This document shows, piece after piece, positions 16,781-25,514 of a stretch of 64,000 nucleotides of DNA (within the stretch, counting starts at the first letter, position 1; every line of letters starts with the position of its first letter). The stretch is from Burkholderia diffusa (GTDB taxonomy: Bacteria; Pseudomonadota; Gammaproteobacteria; Burkholderiales; Burkholderiaceae): assembly GCF_001718315.1 (NCBI RefSeq), contig NZ_CP013363.1, positions 186,001 to 250,000 on the forward strand, written 5' to 3'. Both the position numbers and the translations under genes were made by a program. The notes beneath the pieces were generated by a model. That model saw nothing but the letters and a program-made list of their open reading frames with translations, was not told where the DNA came from and did not search any database.

Positions 16781-17731
16781 TTAGCGGCACGCGACGCCCG
16801 GCATCACGCAGAGCATCTCGAACGCGAGATTCGCGCCGACGAGCGCGGTGGTGCCGTTCGGATCGTACGGCGGCGACACTTCGACGAGATCCGCGCCGAC
16901 GAGGTTCAGCCCTTTCATCCCGCGAATGATCTCGAGACCCTGCTGCACCGACAGCCCGCCGATTTCCGGCGTGCCGGTGCCGGGCGCGAACGACGGATCG
17001 AGACCGTCGATGTCGAAGCTGAGGTAGACCGGCGTGTCGCCGATGCGTTCTCGCACTTGCGCCATCAGCGGCGCGAGCGACTTGTTCCAGCATTCCTCCG
17101 CCTGCACGACGGTGAAGCCTTGCTGGCGGCACCAGTCGAAATCCTCGGCGGCGTAGCCGGTGCCGCGCAGGCCGATCTGCGTGACCTTGTCGCATTGCAG
17201 CAGGCCGTCCTCCACCGCGCGGCGGAACGGCGTGCCGTGCGCGATCTTCTCGCCGAACATCGTGTCGTTCACGTCCGCGTGCGCGTCGACGTGCACCACG
17301 GCGAGCTTGCCGTACTTTTTATGCAGTGCGCGCAGGATCGGCCATGCGATCGTGTGGTCGCCGCCGAGCGTGATCGGCCGGCAGCCGTTCGCGACGATCT
17401 CGTCATACGCCTGCTCGATGCGGCGCACCGAATCCTTCAGGTCGTAAGGGTTGGTCGCGACGTCGCCGATGTCGGCGACCTGCAGCGAATCGAACGGCGC
17501 CGCGCGCGTGGCCATGTTGTACGGGCGCAGCAGCACGGATTCGGTGCGGATCTGACGCGGGCCGAAGCGCGAACCCGAGCGGTTCGACGTGCCGAGGTCG
17601 AGCGGCACGCCGACGAAGCACACGTCGAGGCCGTCGGTCGTGTCGGCCTGCGGCAGGCGCATCATCGTGGCGATGCCGCCAAAGCGCGGCATCTCGTTGC
17701 CGCCCATCGGCTGGTTCAGTTCGCGGTGCAT
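16781..17731 (-). CDS. gbuA: Agmatinase-family ureohydrolase, probably guanidinobutyrase
   Basis: 316 aa, manganese-dependent ureohydrolase that splits urea from a guanidino compound. Metal ligands are intact: GGDHTIAWP, VHVDAHADVND and SFDIDGLDPSFAPGTGTPE. The N-terminal region MHRELNQPMGGNEMPRFGGIATMMRLP resembles bacterial GbuA enzymes (4-guanidinobutyrate -> GABA + urea) more than agmatinases proper; this is recognition, not a calculated match. Operon with an aldehyde dehydrogenase and next to a LuxR regulator, cupin and OrdL-type oxidase supports a guanidino/polyamine route. Confidence 0.87.
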   Translation of the reverse strand: MHRELNQPMGGNEMPRFGGIATMMRLPQADTTDGLDVCFVGVPLDLGTSNRSGSRFGPRQIRTESVLLRPYNMATRAAPFDSLQVADIGDVATNPYDLKDSVRRIEQAYDEIVANGCRPITLGGDHTIAWPILRALHKKYGKLAVVHVDAHADVNDTMFGEKIAHGTPFRRAVEDGLLQCDKVTQIGLRGTGYAAEDFDWCRQQGFTVVQAEECWNKSLAPLMAQVRERIGDTPVYLSFDIDGLDPSFAPGTGTPEIGGLSVQQGLEIIRGMKGLNLVGADLVEVSPPYDPNGTTALVGANLAFEMLCVMPGVACR

Positions 17732-17870
17732 GGGGGCCGTCTCCTCTTTCCGATGAAAAACGATCGGCCGATGGTAGAGGAGAACGCGGACGCGAAGATC
17801 CTGAAGTCGCAACGTTTACATCGACGTCATTCGATGCGAGTGGCGCCGCCGCATCGACGCGCCGTGCCCG

Positions 17871-18788
17871 TCAGCCGGCGGTCGGCGTCGGGCCGGATCG
17901 GCGTGCGATCGCGGGCGGCGGCGCGTCGTCGCCGTCGTGCGTCGCGGCCGCCCGAAACGCCGGCATGGCCGAACCCCATGCGGCAAGCTCGCGCTTCGTG
18001 CGCACACCGAGCTTCGCGAACGCGCGCTTCACGTACGACTCGGCCGACGCGACCCGCACGCCCAGGATGTCGGCGGTTTCCGGCACGGTCTTGCCGGAGA
18101 TCAGATGCTTGCAGGTTTCGTACTCGCGCTTCGACAGCTTCACGCCGTCGGCCGCGATCCGCGCATCGAACTGCGCGAGCGGATGCACTTCGGGCGCCGA
18201 ATGCGCGACGCGCCGCGCGGCGGTGGTCGACGCGTGCAGCTCGAGCAGCGGGAACAGCACGTCGCTGATGCTGCGAAAGCGGTTCATCTCGGCGAGCGTG
18301 AACGGCGGGCGGTCACGGCCGCGTTCCAGCGCGATCGAATGCTGCGCATAGCGGGTGCCGCGCGCGAGCACGCATTCGTGGCCGATATGCACGTCGTCGA
18401 ACAGCCGCTGGCGGAATTCACCGGGCGGAATCGCCGCGATGTCGCGCACGACCAGCATCGTGCCCGTTTTGCCGCGCAGCCCCGCGAACAGCGGGTCGCT
18501 GTCGAGAAAGCGCTCGTAGTAGAGCGTCATCACGTCGGAGATCTCGGCGGTCGCGGTGCCGATGCCGCTGCTGCCGATCCATTCGCAGCGGTAGCCGGTG
18601 GGCATCGTGCCGTCGACACGCGAACGTTCGACGTGCGCGACGTCGAGCGGCACCACGTCGTTCAGCAGTTGCGTGAGACGCGGCACGAAGCGCGGCGTGC
18701 CGACCGTCTCGATCAGCTCGCCCAGCGCCTTGAACGACACGTTGAAGCGTTCGGTGTCGCGGTGGAAGGGGTTCACGTTGAGCAGCAT
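17871..18788 (-). CDS. LuxR-type (helix-turn-helix) transcriptional regulator
   Basis: 305 aa. The C-terminal LuxR/FixJ-type helix-turn-helix lies at residues about 220-275: LSKREYETCKHLISGKTVPE, then ADILGVRVASAESYVKRAFAKLGV. The N-terminal 200 residues form an unrecognised sensor region rich in aromatic and acidic residues; it lacks the Trp/Tyr/Asp pattern expected for an acyl-homoserine-lactone binding domain, so quorum sensing is unlikely. It stands between the gbuA operon and the divergent cupin/FAD-oxidase genes and is their likely regulator. Confidence 0.88.
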   Translation of the reverse strand: MLLNVNPFHRDTERFNVSFKALGELIETVGTPRFVPRLTQLLNDVVPLDVAHVERSRVDGTMPTGYRCEWIGSSGIGTATAEISDVMTLYYERFLDSDPLFAGLRGKTGTMLVVRDIAAIPPGEFRQRLFDDVHIGHECVLARGTRYAQHSIALERGRDRPPFTLAEMNRFRSISDVLFPLLELHASTTAARRVAHSAPEVHPLAQFDARIAADGVKLSKREYETCKHLISGKTVPETADILGVRVASAESYVKRAFAKLGVRTKRELAAWGSAMPAFRAAATHDGDDAPPPAIARRSGPTPTAG

Positions 18789-18902
18789 GCGGTTCCCCGG
18801 TGAAAAGCGGCGGCGATTTTAGCGTCGGAAGCCGAACGCGTCATTAGGGGGAAATACGGTACGGAGTCCTGCGGCCTCAAGCCCCGGAAAACGCGGCTTG
18901 TC

Positions 18903-18917
18903 CCCCCCGAAGGGGGG
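18903..18917. promoter_or_regulatory. CCCCCC-GAA-GGGGGG dyad upstream of the cupin gene
   Basis: A perfect six-base inverted repeat with a GAA centre in the 195-bp divergent region between the LuxR regulator and the cupin gene, about 67 bp before the cupin ATG. It stands out as a symmetric site and could bind the LuxR regulator, but no T-run follows and no promoter hexamers are obvious. Confidence 0.35.
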
Positions 18918-18983
18918 CATACCGGGGCAGTGTAAATGAGTAACTTTGTCTCTGCTTTTTCAATCGAGAGACGAAAGATTCAG

Positions 18984-19328
18984 ATGACCAAACTGATCAA
19001 GGACATCCTGCCGCTCGGCGCAGGCATTGGCGAATTCACGAAGCTCGACTTCGGGATGGACGAAAGCGACTGGCGCGCGGCCGAGGGCAAGAGCGGCAGC
19101 TACCTCATCGGCTGGTGGGAAGGCAAGGTCGGCTCGGTGGAGTTTCCGGAAACGGCGGCGGACGAGGCGGTGTGGCTCGTCGAGGGCCGGATCGCGCTGA
19201 CCGACGTGGAAGGCAACCGCAAGGAATTCACGCCGGGCCAGGGGTATCTGCTGCCCGCCGGTTTCGCGGGCCGCTGGGAGACGATCGAGGACGCGAAGAA
19301 GTTCTACGTGCTGCTCGAGAAGTCGTGA
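18984..19328 (+). CDS. Cupin-domain protein (DUF861-like)
   Basis: 114 aa single cupin. The core reads WEGKVGSVEFPETAADEAVWLVEGRIALTDVEG, then FTPGQGYLLPAGFAGRWETIED, the usual two-motif layout of the ureidoglycine-aminohydrolase/DUF861 group; His ligands typical of metal-binding cupins are few, so binding rather than catalysis is possible. The ATG at 18984 gives the family start MTKLIKDILPLG. It precedes the FAD oxidoreductase, a pairing that recurs in polyamine clusters, and is divergent from the LuxR gene. Confidence 0.85.
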   Translation: MTKLIKDILPLGAGIGEFTKLDFGMDESDWRAAEGKSGSYLIGWWEGKVGSVEFPETAADEAVWLVEGRIALTDVEGNRKEFTPGQGYLLPAGFAGRWETIEDAKKFYVLLEKS

Positions 19329-19568
19329 TGCGCGCGGCCGCCGCCGTGGCGTCGTCGGATCGGCGCGGGCGTGGCGGCGGTTGCGTTTTCGATCGGCCGC
19401 AAGCGATGTCCGTCGCGCGTCTGCCGAGCGCACGCATCGCTGCTTGCGGTGTAAGTGCCGATCATCGTCATCGGCGGAACAACCGACGAGATCGGTGAAA
19501 TCCGCGCATTCGGCGCGCCGCGCACGCACGGCACGCGCGGGCCGCGATCACGTGGGATGGCTGGGATC

Positions 19569-21029
19569 ATGGAAATGGAAGTCAAAGAAACAACGCAGGC
19601 CGTACCGGCACACGCGCACGACGCGCATCGCGCGCCGGTCGCACTGAGCGCCGCCGAGGCGCTCGCGAATACGAAGCTGTTCCCGTACTGGCTGGACAAC
19701 CCGGCCGCACCGGCCGCCGAGCCGGAACTCGTCGGCGACGCGACGGCCGACCTGCTGATCGTCGGCGGCGGCTTCACCGGGCTGTGGGCGGCCGTGCAGG
19801 CGAAGGAACAGATGCCGCATCTCGACGTGGTGCTGATCGAGGCCGGCAAGGTCGCGCACGGCGCATCGGGCCGCGCGGGCGGGATCATCTCGACGTCGGT
19901 GATGCACGGGCTGCCGAACGCGGTGCGCGTATTTCCGAACGACATCGCGCAGCTCGAGGCTTTCGGCCATCGCAACCTCGACGGCTTCGAGGAAACGCTG
20001 AAGCGCTACGACATCGACGCCGACATCGAGTGGAACGGCGAGATGACGGTGGCGGTCGACCCCGCGCACATCGCGCACCTGAAGGGCGACTACGACCTGC
20101 ATCGCCAATACGGACACGACGTCGTGCTGCTGGATCGCGAGGCAACGCTCGAGCAACTGAATTCGCCGCTGTTCGCGGGCGCGCTGTGGTCGCGCAATCG
20201 CAGCGGCATCGTGCATCCGGCGAAGCTCGCGTGGGGGCTCAAGCGCGCGGCGCTGTCGCTTGGTGTGAAACTGTACGAACACACGCCGCTCATGACGGTG
20301 ACCGACGAAGGCGCAACGGTGTACGTGAAGACGCCGAGGGGCGGCGTGCGCGCACCGCGCGTCGTGTTCGGCAGCGGCACGGCCAAGGTTGGCATTCCCG
20401 ACATCAACCGCCGCGTGATGCAGGTGCGCGACCACGTGCTCGCGACCGAGCCGCTGACCGACGCGCAGCTCGCGCGGATCGGCTGGAAGAATCGCCAGGG
20501 CGTGTACGACACGCGCACGCAGCTCAACTATTTCCGGCTGACGAAGGACAACAACATCATCTTCGGCGGGCTGGTCAGCTATCACTTCGACGGCGATCCC
20601 GAGCCGCACCAGGACGGCGAGCGCGAAACCTACTACCGGCTCGCGGAGGCGTTCTATCGCACGTTCCCGCAGCTCGCCGACGTGCGCTTCTCGCACGCAT
20701 GGGGCGGCCCGATCGACTACTGCTCGCGCGGCTCGGTGTTCGCGAAGCGCTATCTCGGCGACAAGGCCGTGTTCGTCGCCGGCTACACGGGTTTCGGCGT
20801 CGCGGCGAGCCGGTTCGGTGCGTTCATGGGACTGAACATCCTGTTCGATCGCGACAGCCCGGAGCGCAAGCTCGACATCGCGAACCAGAGCCCGAGCTAC
20901 ATCCCGCCGGAGCCGATGCGCTGGGTCGCCGCGAAGATCACGTTCCATGCGTTCGACGGCGCGGATGCCGAAGGCGGCTGGAAGCGTGCGTGGATCAACG
21001 GGATCAAGGCGATGGGCTTCCCGATGTGA
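19569..21029 (+). CDS. FAD-dependent amine oxidoreductase (OrdL/PuuB type)
   Basis: About 486 aa. DAO-type flavoprotein: the dinucleotide-binding motif is ADLLIVGGGFTGLWAAVQA around residue 60; GASGRAGGIIS and the C-terminal VFVAGYTGFGVAASRFGA complete the FAD site. The closest function type is gamma-glutamylputrescine oxidase, which oxidises an amine to an aldehyde. In this block that aldehyde could feed the dehydrogenase at 15.3-16.8 kb. Start is uncertain: ATG 19569 is used, with ATG 19575 and an earlier GTG 19455 possible. A 240-bp gap separates it from the cupin gene. Confidence 0.88.
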   Translation: MEMEVKETTQAVPAHAHDAHRAPVALSAAEALANTKLFPYWLDNPAAPAAEPELVGDATADLLIVGGGFTGLWAAVQAKEQMPHLDVVLIEAGKVAHGASGRAGGIISTSVMHGLPNAVRVFPNDIAQLEAFGHRNLDGFEETLKRYDIDADIEWNGEMTVAVDPAHIAHLKGDYDLHRQYGHDVVLLDREATLEQLNSPLFAGALWSRNRSGIVHPAKLAWGLKRAALSLGVKLYEHTPLMTVTDEGATVYVKTPRGGVRAPRVVFGSGTAKVGIPDINRRVMQVRDHVLATEPLTDAQLARIGWKNRQGVYDTRTQLNYFRLTKDNNIIFGGLVSYHFDGDPEPHQDGERETYYRLAEAFYRTFPQLADVRFSHAWGGPIDYCSRGSVFAKRYLGDKAVFVAGYTGFGVAASRFGAFMGLNILFDRDSPERKLDIANQSPSYIPPEPMRWVAAKITFHAFDGADAEGGWKRAWINGIKAMGFPM

Positions 21030-21164
21030 GCGACGCGCGATGTCCGCGCGACGAGTATGGCGCGAGCCGTTGCCGATGGCGGCGCGCGTCCGGCAAGGTT
21101 CATCGGCGAAGACGGCCGGTGTCGCGCCGGCCCGACAACGCGCTCAGGCGCAGCGGCTCGAAGC

Positions 21165-22085
21165 ATGTTTTCGAATACCACCGATCTCGATCTCCGGCTC
21201 ATCCGGGTCTTTCTCGCCGTCGCCGACGCACGCGGCATCACGGCCGCCGAGGCCTCGCTCGGCGTGCGGCAGTCGACGATCAGCACGCAGCTGTCCGCGC
21301 TGGAAGCGCGCGTCGGTTTCAAGCTGTGCGATCGCGGCCGCGGCGGCTTTCGGCTGACGTCGAAAGGCGAACGCTTCGCGGCCACGGCACGCACGCTCGT
21401 CGCGGCAACCTCCGAGTTCGTCGCGCGCGTGCGCGACATCGACCGCAAGCTGGTCGGCACGCTGTCGATCGGCCTGATCGGGCAGGCGCCGCTCGTCGAG
21501 AACGCGCGCCTGGCCGAGGCGATCGGCGCGTTCCGCAAGCGCGACCAGGCCGTCACGTTCTCGATGAAGGTCGCGTCGCCGCAGGAACTCGAGGAAAGCC
21601 TCGTCAACAACCAGCTCGATCTCGCGATCGGGTATTTCTGGCATCGCGTGCCGGGGCTCGACTACACGCCATTGTTTACCGAGGAGCAGGTGATCTACTG
21701 CGGACGCGGGCATCCGCTGTTTCATGCGTCGCGGCCGGTGTCGGCCGACGACCTGCAGGCGCACGACTGGGTATGGCGCACCTATCCGGTGCCGGAGGAG
21801 CAGTATCCGCTGCCGGAGCGGCGCGTGACCGCGAGCGCGGACAGCATCGAGGCCGCGACGATCCTGATCCTGTCGGGCGGCCATCTCGGCTATCTGCCCG
21901 CGCATTACGCGGAGCCGTTCGAACAGCGCGGGCTCGTGAAGGCCATCGGCCGCACGACGTTCAGCTTCGACGTGCCGCTGCATCTCGCGATGAAGCGCAG
22001 CGCGAGCGACAAGCCGATCGTCGACGCGTTCTGCGAGGATCTGCTGCGCGCGTTCAACATCAAGGCGATCGCGCTGGCCGCGTAG
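21165..22085 (+). CDS. LysR-type transcriptional regulator
   Basis: 306 aa. Winged helix at residues about 10-70 (LIRVFLAVADARGITAAEASL, then RQSTISTQLSALEARVG), effector domain from GTLSIGLIGQAPLVENARL. It follows the FAD oxidoreductase by 135 bp on the same strand and is convergent with an MFS gene only 12 bp away. It may control the amine-oxidation genes or the transporter; the sequence does not decide. Confidence 0.92.
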   Translation: MFSNTTDLDLRLIRVFLAVADARGITAAEASLGVRQSTISTQLSALEARVGFKLCDRGRGGFRLTSKGERFAATARTLVAATSEFVARVRDIDRKLVGTLSIGLIGQAPLVENARLAEAIGAFRKRDQAVTFSMKVASPQELEESLVNNQLDLAIGYFWHRVPGLDYTPLFTEEQVIYCGRGHPLFHASRPVSADDLQAHDWVWRTYPVPEEQYPLPERRVTASADSIEAATILILSGGHLGYLPAHYAEPFEQRGLVKAIGRTTFSFDVPLHLAMKRSASDKPIVDAFCEDLLRAFNIKAIALAA

Positions 22086-22097
22086 CGCGGTACCTGC

Positions 22098-23501
22098 TCA
22101 GGCGTCGATGCGCTCGACCTTGCCGACCAGCAGCCCGTACGACAGGCTGCCTGCGAGCGCCATCGCGGCGATATAGGTGATCGCGTGCGAGAAGTCCGCG
22201 CCATCGACGAGCAGCCCGATCACGATCGGCGTCGCGATCGCGGCGAGGTTGCCGACGAGGTTGAACACGCCGCCCGTAAGGCCGAGCAACCGCGCGGGCG
22301 CGAGCCCCGACACGAGCGACCACGTGATCGATGCGAAGCCGTTGCCGAAGAATGCGATGGTCATGAACGCGATCACCCAGCCCGTCGACGTCACGTAGTT
22401 CGCGCCGATGATGCAGGTCGAGATCAGCAGCCCCGAGATGATCGGCAGCTTGCGCGCGAAGCCCTGCGATGCGCCGCGCCGCATCAACCAGTCCGACAGC
22501 AGGCCCGAGCACAGCACGCCGACGAACGCGGCGAGAAACGGCAGCGACGCGAGAAAGCCCGACTTGATGAAGTCCATCCCGCGATACTTGACGAGGTAGG
22601 TCGGGAACCACGTGAGGAAGAACCAAAGCGTCGAGTTCAGCGCGAACTGGCCGAGATAGATGCCCCACAGCTTGCGCCGGCCGAGCACGACGCCGAGGTC
22701 GCGCCACGTCGACGGCGTGCGTTCGCTGCGCGCGGCGATGCGGTCCTCGAGATCGACGAGGCCGCCACCGTCGCGGATCGACGCGATCTCGGCCGCGTTG
22801 ACGCCGCGAAACGCGCGCGGCTCGCGATACACCGCGTACCAGACCGCGGCCCATGCGATGCCCGCGAGTCCGGTCGCGACGAACACCATGTGCCAACCGA
22901 GATGCACCTGCAGCCACGCGAGCACGGGCGTAAGGAACGCGAGGCCGACGAACTGCCCCGACGTGTAGCCGCCGATTGCGCTGGCGCGCTCGCGAGTCGG
23001 GAACCACGTCGTAACCACGCGGTTGTTGATCGGATAGGCAGGCGCTTCAAGTGCGCCCACAGCGAGGCGCAGCACGATCAGTCCGACGAACGATCCGGCG
23101 AAGCCGAGCAATACCGTCGCGGCCGACCACAGAGCAAGCGCGCTCGCATACAGCACGCGCGGCGACACCTTGTCGACGAGCCAGCCGCCGGGGATCTGCA
23201 TCAGCGCATAGGTCCAGCCGAATGCGGAGAACACAAGGCCCGCGCGGACCGGATCGATGTTCAGTTCCTTGAACAGCGCCGGCGCGGCGATCGACAGGTT
23301 GCTGCGGTCGAGATAGTTGATCACGACCGTGACGAACAGCAGCGCGAGGATGATCAGGCGCTTGCGGCTCGGCGGCTCGGCGACGGCGGCAGCCGCGGGC
23401 GCGGCCCTGCGGGCGGCGGAATCGGGTGCTGTGTCGGCATGCGTGTGCGATTGCGATTGCGCCGACGGGTTGGCATGCGTGCGCGACGCGGAATGGGCCA
23501 C
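22098..23501 (-). CDS. MFS transporter, anion:cation symporter (ACS) type
   Basis: 467 aa, twelve predicted membrane helices in the inner membrane after a hydrophilic N-terminal tail of about 45 residues rich in His, Ser and Ala. ACS marks: FVTVVINYLDRSNLSIAAPA in helix 1 and FGWTYALMQIPGGWLVDKVSP in helix 2 to loop 2-3. The GTG start at 23501 is chosen because AGGAGA lies 5 bp upstream. ACS carriers take up sugar acids and other organic anions; the substrate here is unknown. Confidence 0.9.
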   Translation of the reverse strand: MAHSASRTHANPSAQSQSHTHADTAPDSAARRAAPAAAAVAEPPSRKRLIILALLFVTVVINYLDRSNLSIAAPALFKELNIDPVRAGLVFSAFGWTYALMQIPGGWLVDKVSPRVLYASALALWSAATVLLGFAGSFVGLIVLRLAVGALEAPAYPINNRVVTTWFPTRERASAIGGYTSGQFVGLAFLTPVLAWLQVHLGWHMVFVATGLAGIAWAAVWYAVYREPRAFRGVNAAEIASIRDGGGLVDLEDRIAARSERTPSTWRDLGVVLGRRKLWGIYLGQFALNSTLWFFLTWFPTYLVKYRGMDFIKSGFLASLPFLAAFVGVLCSGLLSDWLMRRGASQGFARKLPIISGLLISTCIIGANYVTSTGWVIAFMTIAFFGNGFASITWSLVSGLAPARLLGLTGGVFNLVGNLAAIATPIVIGLLVDGADFSHAITYIAAMALAGSLSYGLLVGKVERIDA

Positions 23502-23681
23502 GGTCGTCTCCTGAGTTCTGTGTCGGCCGTCGCACGCATGGCGGGGCGGGGCCGTATCCAATGGCATTGGCGAACGTTAGAACCGTGGAGCAAAGCGCGT
23601 CAACATTTGGGCAGGCATCCCTATTAATGGGACGTTGCGTGCTCAATATGTGGACATGTCATGAGCGGAGGGCAGGCCGGG

Positions 23682-24050
23682 TTACGCGCTTGCGCTGTCG
23701 TCGCGATATCCGCTCTTGCCATCGAAGATTTCCTTGAGCGCGGCACGCAGCACGACCGGATCATGCTCGCCGGGCGCGAGATGAATCACGTAATGCGTGT
23801 GGCCGTCGAGACGCGCGGCGGTGCGCTCATCGAGTTCGACTTCGATTGTGTCGCCCGTGAGGCGCACCGTCAGATCCTTCACGTGCGCGGTGAGCTGGTC
23901 GAGCACCATCACCTCGATCGATGTTTCTTCCGGAAAGCGCAGCAGCGAGAAGCAATAGTTCTGCTCCGCGTCGTGGCAATAGATGTTCGCGCAGCTTTCG
24001 TCGTCGTCGATATCGGACGTTGCCGCACCGACGGTGGCATGGAGTTCCAT
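23682..24050 (-). CDS. Hypothetical protein (122 aa)
   Basis: Not recognised. Acidic and cytosolic, with a Cys/His-rich N-terminal patch (ESCANIYCHDAEQNYC) and a predicted beta-rich middle (IEVMVLDQLTAHVKDLTVRL). It starts 21 bp after the stop of the HxlR remnant and lies upstream of the MFS gene on the same strand, so transcription together is possible. The Cys/His cluster could bind a metal, which would fit its position downstream of the manganese-riboswitch exchanger, but this is a guess. Confidence 0.6.
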   Translation of the reverse strand: MELHATVGAATSDIDDDESCANIYCHDAEQNYCFSLLRFPEETSIEVMVLDQLTAHVKDLTVRLTGDTIEVELDERTAARLDGHTHYVIHLAPGEHDPVVLRAALKEIFDGKSGYRDDSASA

Positions 24051-24071
24051 GATGTTTTTCTCGATGTGGGG

Positions 24072-24347
24072 TTATCGGGCCAGCGCGGTTTCCGCTTCGA
24101 CCTCGCCGTGCGCATCGCGCGCCTTCAGCCACAACCCGAATGCGCGCATGACTTCGACGACAGGCCGCAGCCGGTCGCCGTCCGCAGTCAGATCGTACTC
24201 GACGCGCACCGGCACTTCCGGATACACGGTGCGGCGCACGAAGCCGGCATCCTCGAGCGCGCGCAGATCGAGCGTCAGCATCCGCTGTGAGATGCGCGGC
24301 AGGCCAACGCTCGGCTCGACGCGTCCTGATCGAAGCGCGCCGAGCTT
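24072..24347 (-). pseudogene. N-terminally truncated HxlR-family regulator
   Basis: The frame encodes the second half of an HxlR winged helix: LPRISQRMLTLDLRALEDAGFV, then RVEYDLTADGDRLRPVVEVM and FGLWLKA. The first helices, normally about 40 residues with a W-x-x-x-I-L-x-x-L pattern, are missing. Instead the frame begins directly after the TGA of the exchanger gene and is in phase with it, so only that stop codon separates them. An ATG at 24281 could still give a 69-aa product, which would lack a complete DNA-binding fold. Confidence 0.72.
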
Positions 24348-25358
24348 TCAGCGCGTCAGCGTCACGAACAGATAGCCGACATATCCGGCCCCGTTCGCCA
24401 GCAACGCCCAGATCGCGAGCCCGCGCGCACGCGCATTGACGCGCAGCCACACCGCCGCCGCGAGCGTGATGACCACGCCGGTCAGCACTTCGGGGCGCGG
24501 CTCCCATGGCGTCAGCATGATGCCGATCGCCGGCAGCAGCGTGCCCTGGAACACCATCGCGCCGGTGATGTTGCCGAACGCGAGCGTGTCCTTCTTGCGG
24601 CGGATCCACAGCACGCTGTTGACCTTTTCCGGCAACTCCGTCGCGATCGGCACGATGATGAGCGACAGCAGCAGCGCGGAGATGCCGAGCAGATGCGACA
24701 CGCCCTCGACGCCGTGAATGAAGCCCTTCGCGCCGCCGACGAGCAGCGCGACACCGAGCGCGAGTTGCAGCGCGATGGTCGCGAGGTTGGTCGGCAGCCC
24801 GACACGCGACAGGAACATCGCGTGCGGCGCCTCGGTGCCGTGCCCGGCATCGACGAGCTGCGTCGATGCGCGGAACGTCATCACGACGTACATCACGTAG
24901 ACGCCGACCAGCATCGCGGCGAGGAGCGCGCGCACCGCCCACACATGATGCGGAACGAACATCGCGACGGTGGCGAGCGTGAATGCGGCGATGAAGTAGT
25001 TCAGGTCGCGCACGAAGCCGGTGCGCTCGGGTGCGATCGTGCCGGTGAGTCCGCGCGAGCGGATCACGGCGAGCGTCATCAGGAATGTCGTCAGCGTCGC
25101 GAGCATCAGCGGCGCGCCCAGAATCGCGCCGACGCCGATTTCCTCGTTGACCGCCGCGTTCGACGTGCCGCCCGCGAGCGCGAGCAGCGGCACCATCGTT
25201 TCGGGCAGCGCGGTGCCGACGGCGGCGAACAGCGACCCCGTCACGCCTTCCGAAATCTTCAGCCGTTCGCCGAGATGTTCGAGCGCGTTCGTGAAGAGTT
25301 CGGCGGCGACCAGGATGACGATCAGCATGAACGCCAGTTCGACGAGCATCAACGTCAT
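24348..25358 (-). CDS. CaCA-family cation/proton antiporter, riboswitch-linked (probably Mn2+ export)
   Basis: 336 aa inner-membrane protein with two homologous sodium/calcium-exchanger domains of about five helices each. The alpha repeats are visible: VTGSLFAAVGTALPETMVPLLA (first, residues about 38-59, with the Gly-x-x-x-PE core) and SLIIVPIATELPEKVNSVLW (second). GGAGG lies 8 bp before the ATG. The family normally moves Ca2+, Na+ or H+; here a yybP-ykoY manganese riboswitch precedes the gene, so manganese export is the likely job. A 28-codon ORF overlaps its start. Confidence 0.92.
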   Translation of the reverse strand: MTLMLVELAFMLIVILVAAELFTNALEHLGERLKISEGVTGSLFAAVGTALPETMVPLLALAGGTSNAAVNEEIGVGAILGAPLMLATLTTFLMTLAVIRSRGLTGTIAPERTGFVRDLNYFIAAFTLATVAMFVPHHVWAVRALLAAMLVGVYVMYVVMTFRASTQLVDAGHGTEAPHAMFLSRVGLPTNLATIALQLALGVALLVGGAKGFIHGVEGVSHLLGISALLLSLIIVPIATELPEKVNSVLWIRRKKDTLAFGNITGAMVFQGTLLPAIGIMLTPWEPRPEVLTGVVITLAAAVWLRVNARARGLAIWALLANGAGYVGYLFVTLTR

Positions 25359-25441
25359 GCGGCACCTCCGCAGGCAGGCACGCGGGCGGTGGCGGAACGA
25401 ATGCAGCGAATGAAATGCAGGGAGAAAGCTGAAAGGAACAT
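25355..25441 (-). CDS. Possible upstream small ORF (28 aa), coupled to the exchanger
   Basis: ATG at 25441 preceded by GGAG with a 5-bp gap; reads MFLSAFSLHFIRCIRSATAR... and stops at TGA 25357-25355, which overlaps the exchanger ATG as ATGA. The overlap suggests that translation of this ORF feeds ribosomes onto the exchanger start. The peptide is hydrophobic at first, then basic, and could be a mere leader. The hairpin at 25452-25497 ends just before its ribosome binding site. Confidence 0.4.
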   Translation of the reverse strand: MFLSAFSLHFIRCIRSATARVPACGGAA

Positions 25442-25451
25442 GGGGACTCCG

Positions 25452-25497
25452 TGGTCGGACGTGGACGAACCATGACGCATCTGCCGACGTCCGACCA
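25452..25497 (-). terminator. Long hairpin, likely expression platform of the manganese riboswitch
   Basis: An exact 11-bp inverted repeat (TGGTCGGACGT / ACGTCCGACCA) with a 24-nt loop lies between the riboswitch aptamer and the small ORF. There is no T-run, so it is not a textbook intrinsic terminator; it ends directly before the GGAG of the small ORF and may control translation or act as a Rho-linked pause. Confidence 0.55.
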
Positions 25498-25514
25498 GGA
25501 ACGACGCGATGCGT

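Noticed and set aside
17871..18788. Quorum-sensing LuxR receptor
   Set aside because: Only the DNA-binding half is LuxR-like; the N-terminal part lacks the recognisable acyl-homoserine-lactone pocket residues and no LuxI gene is nearby.
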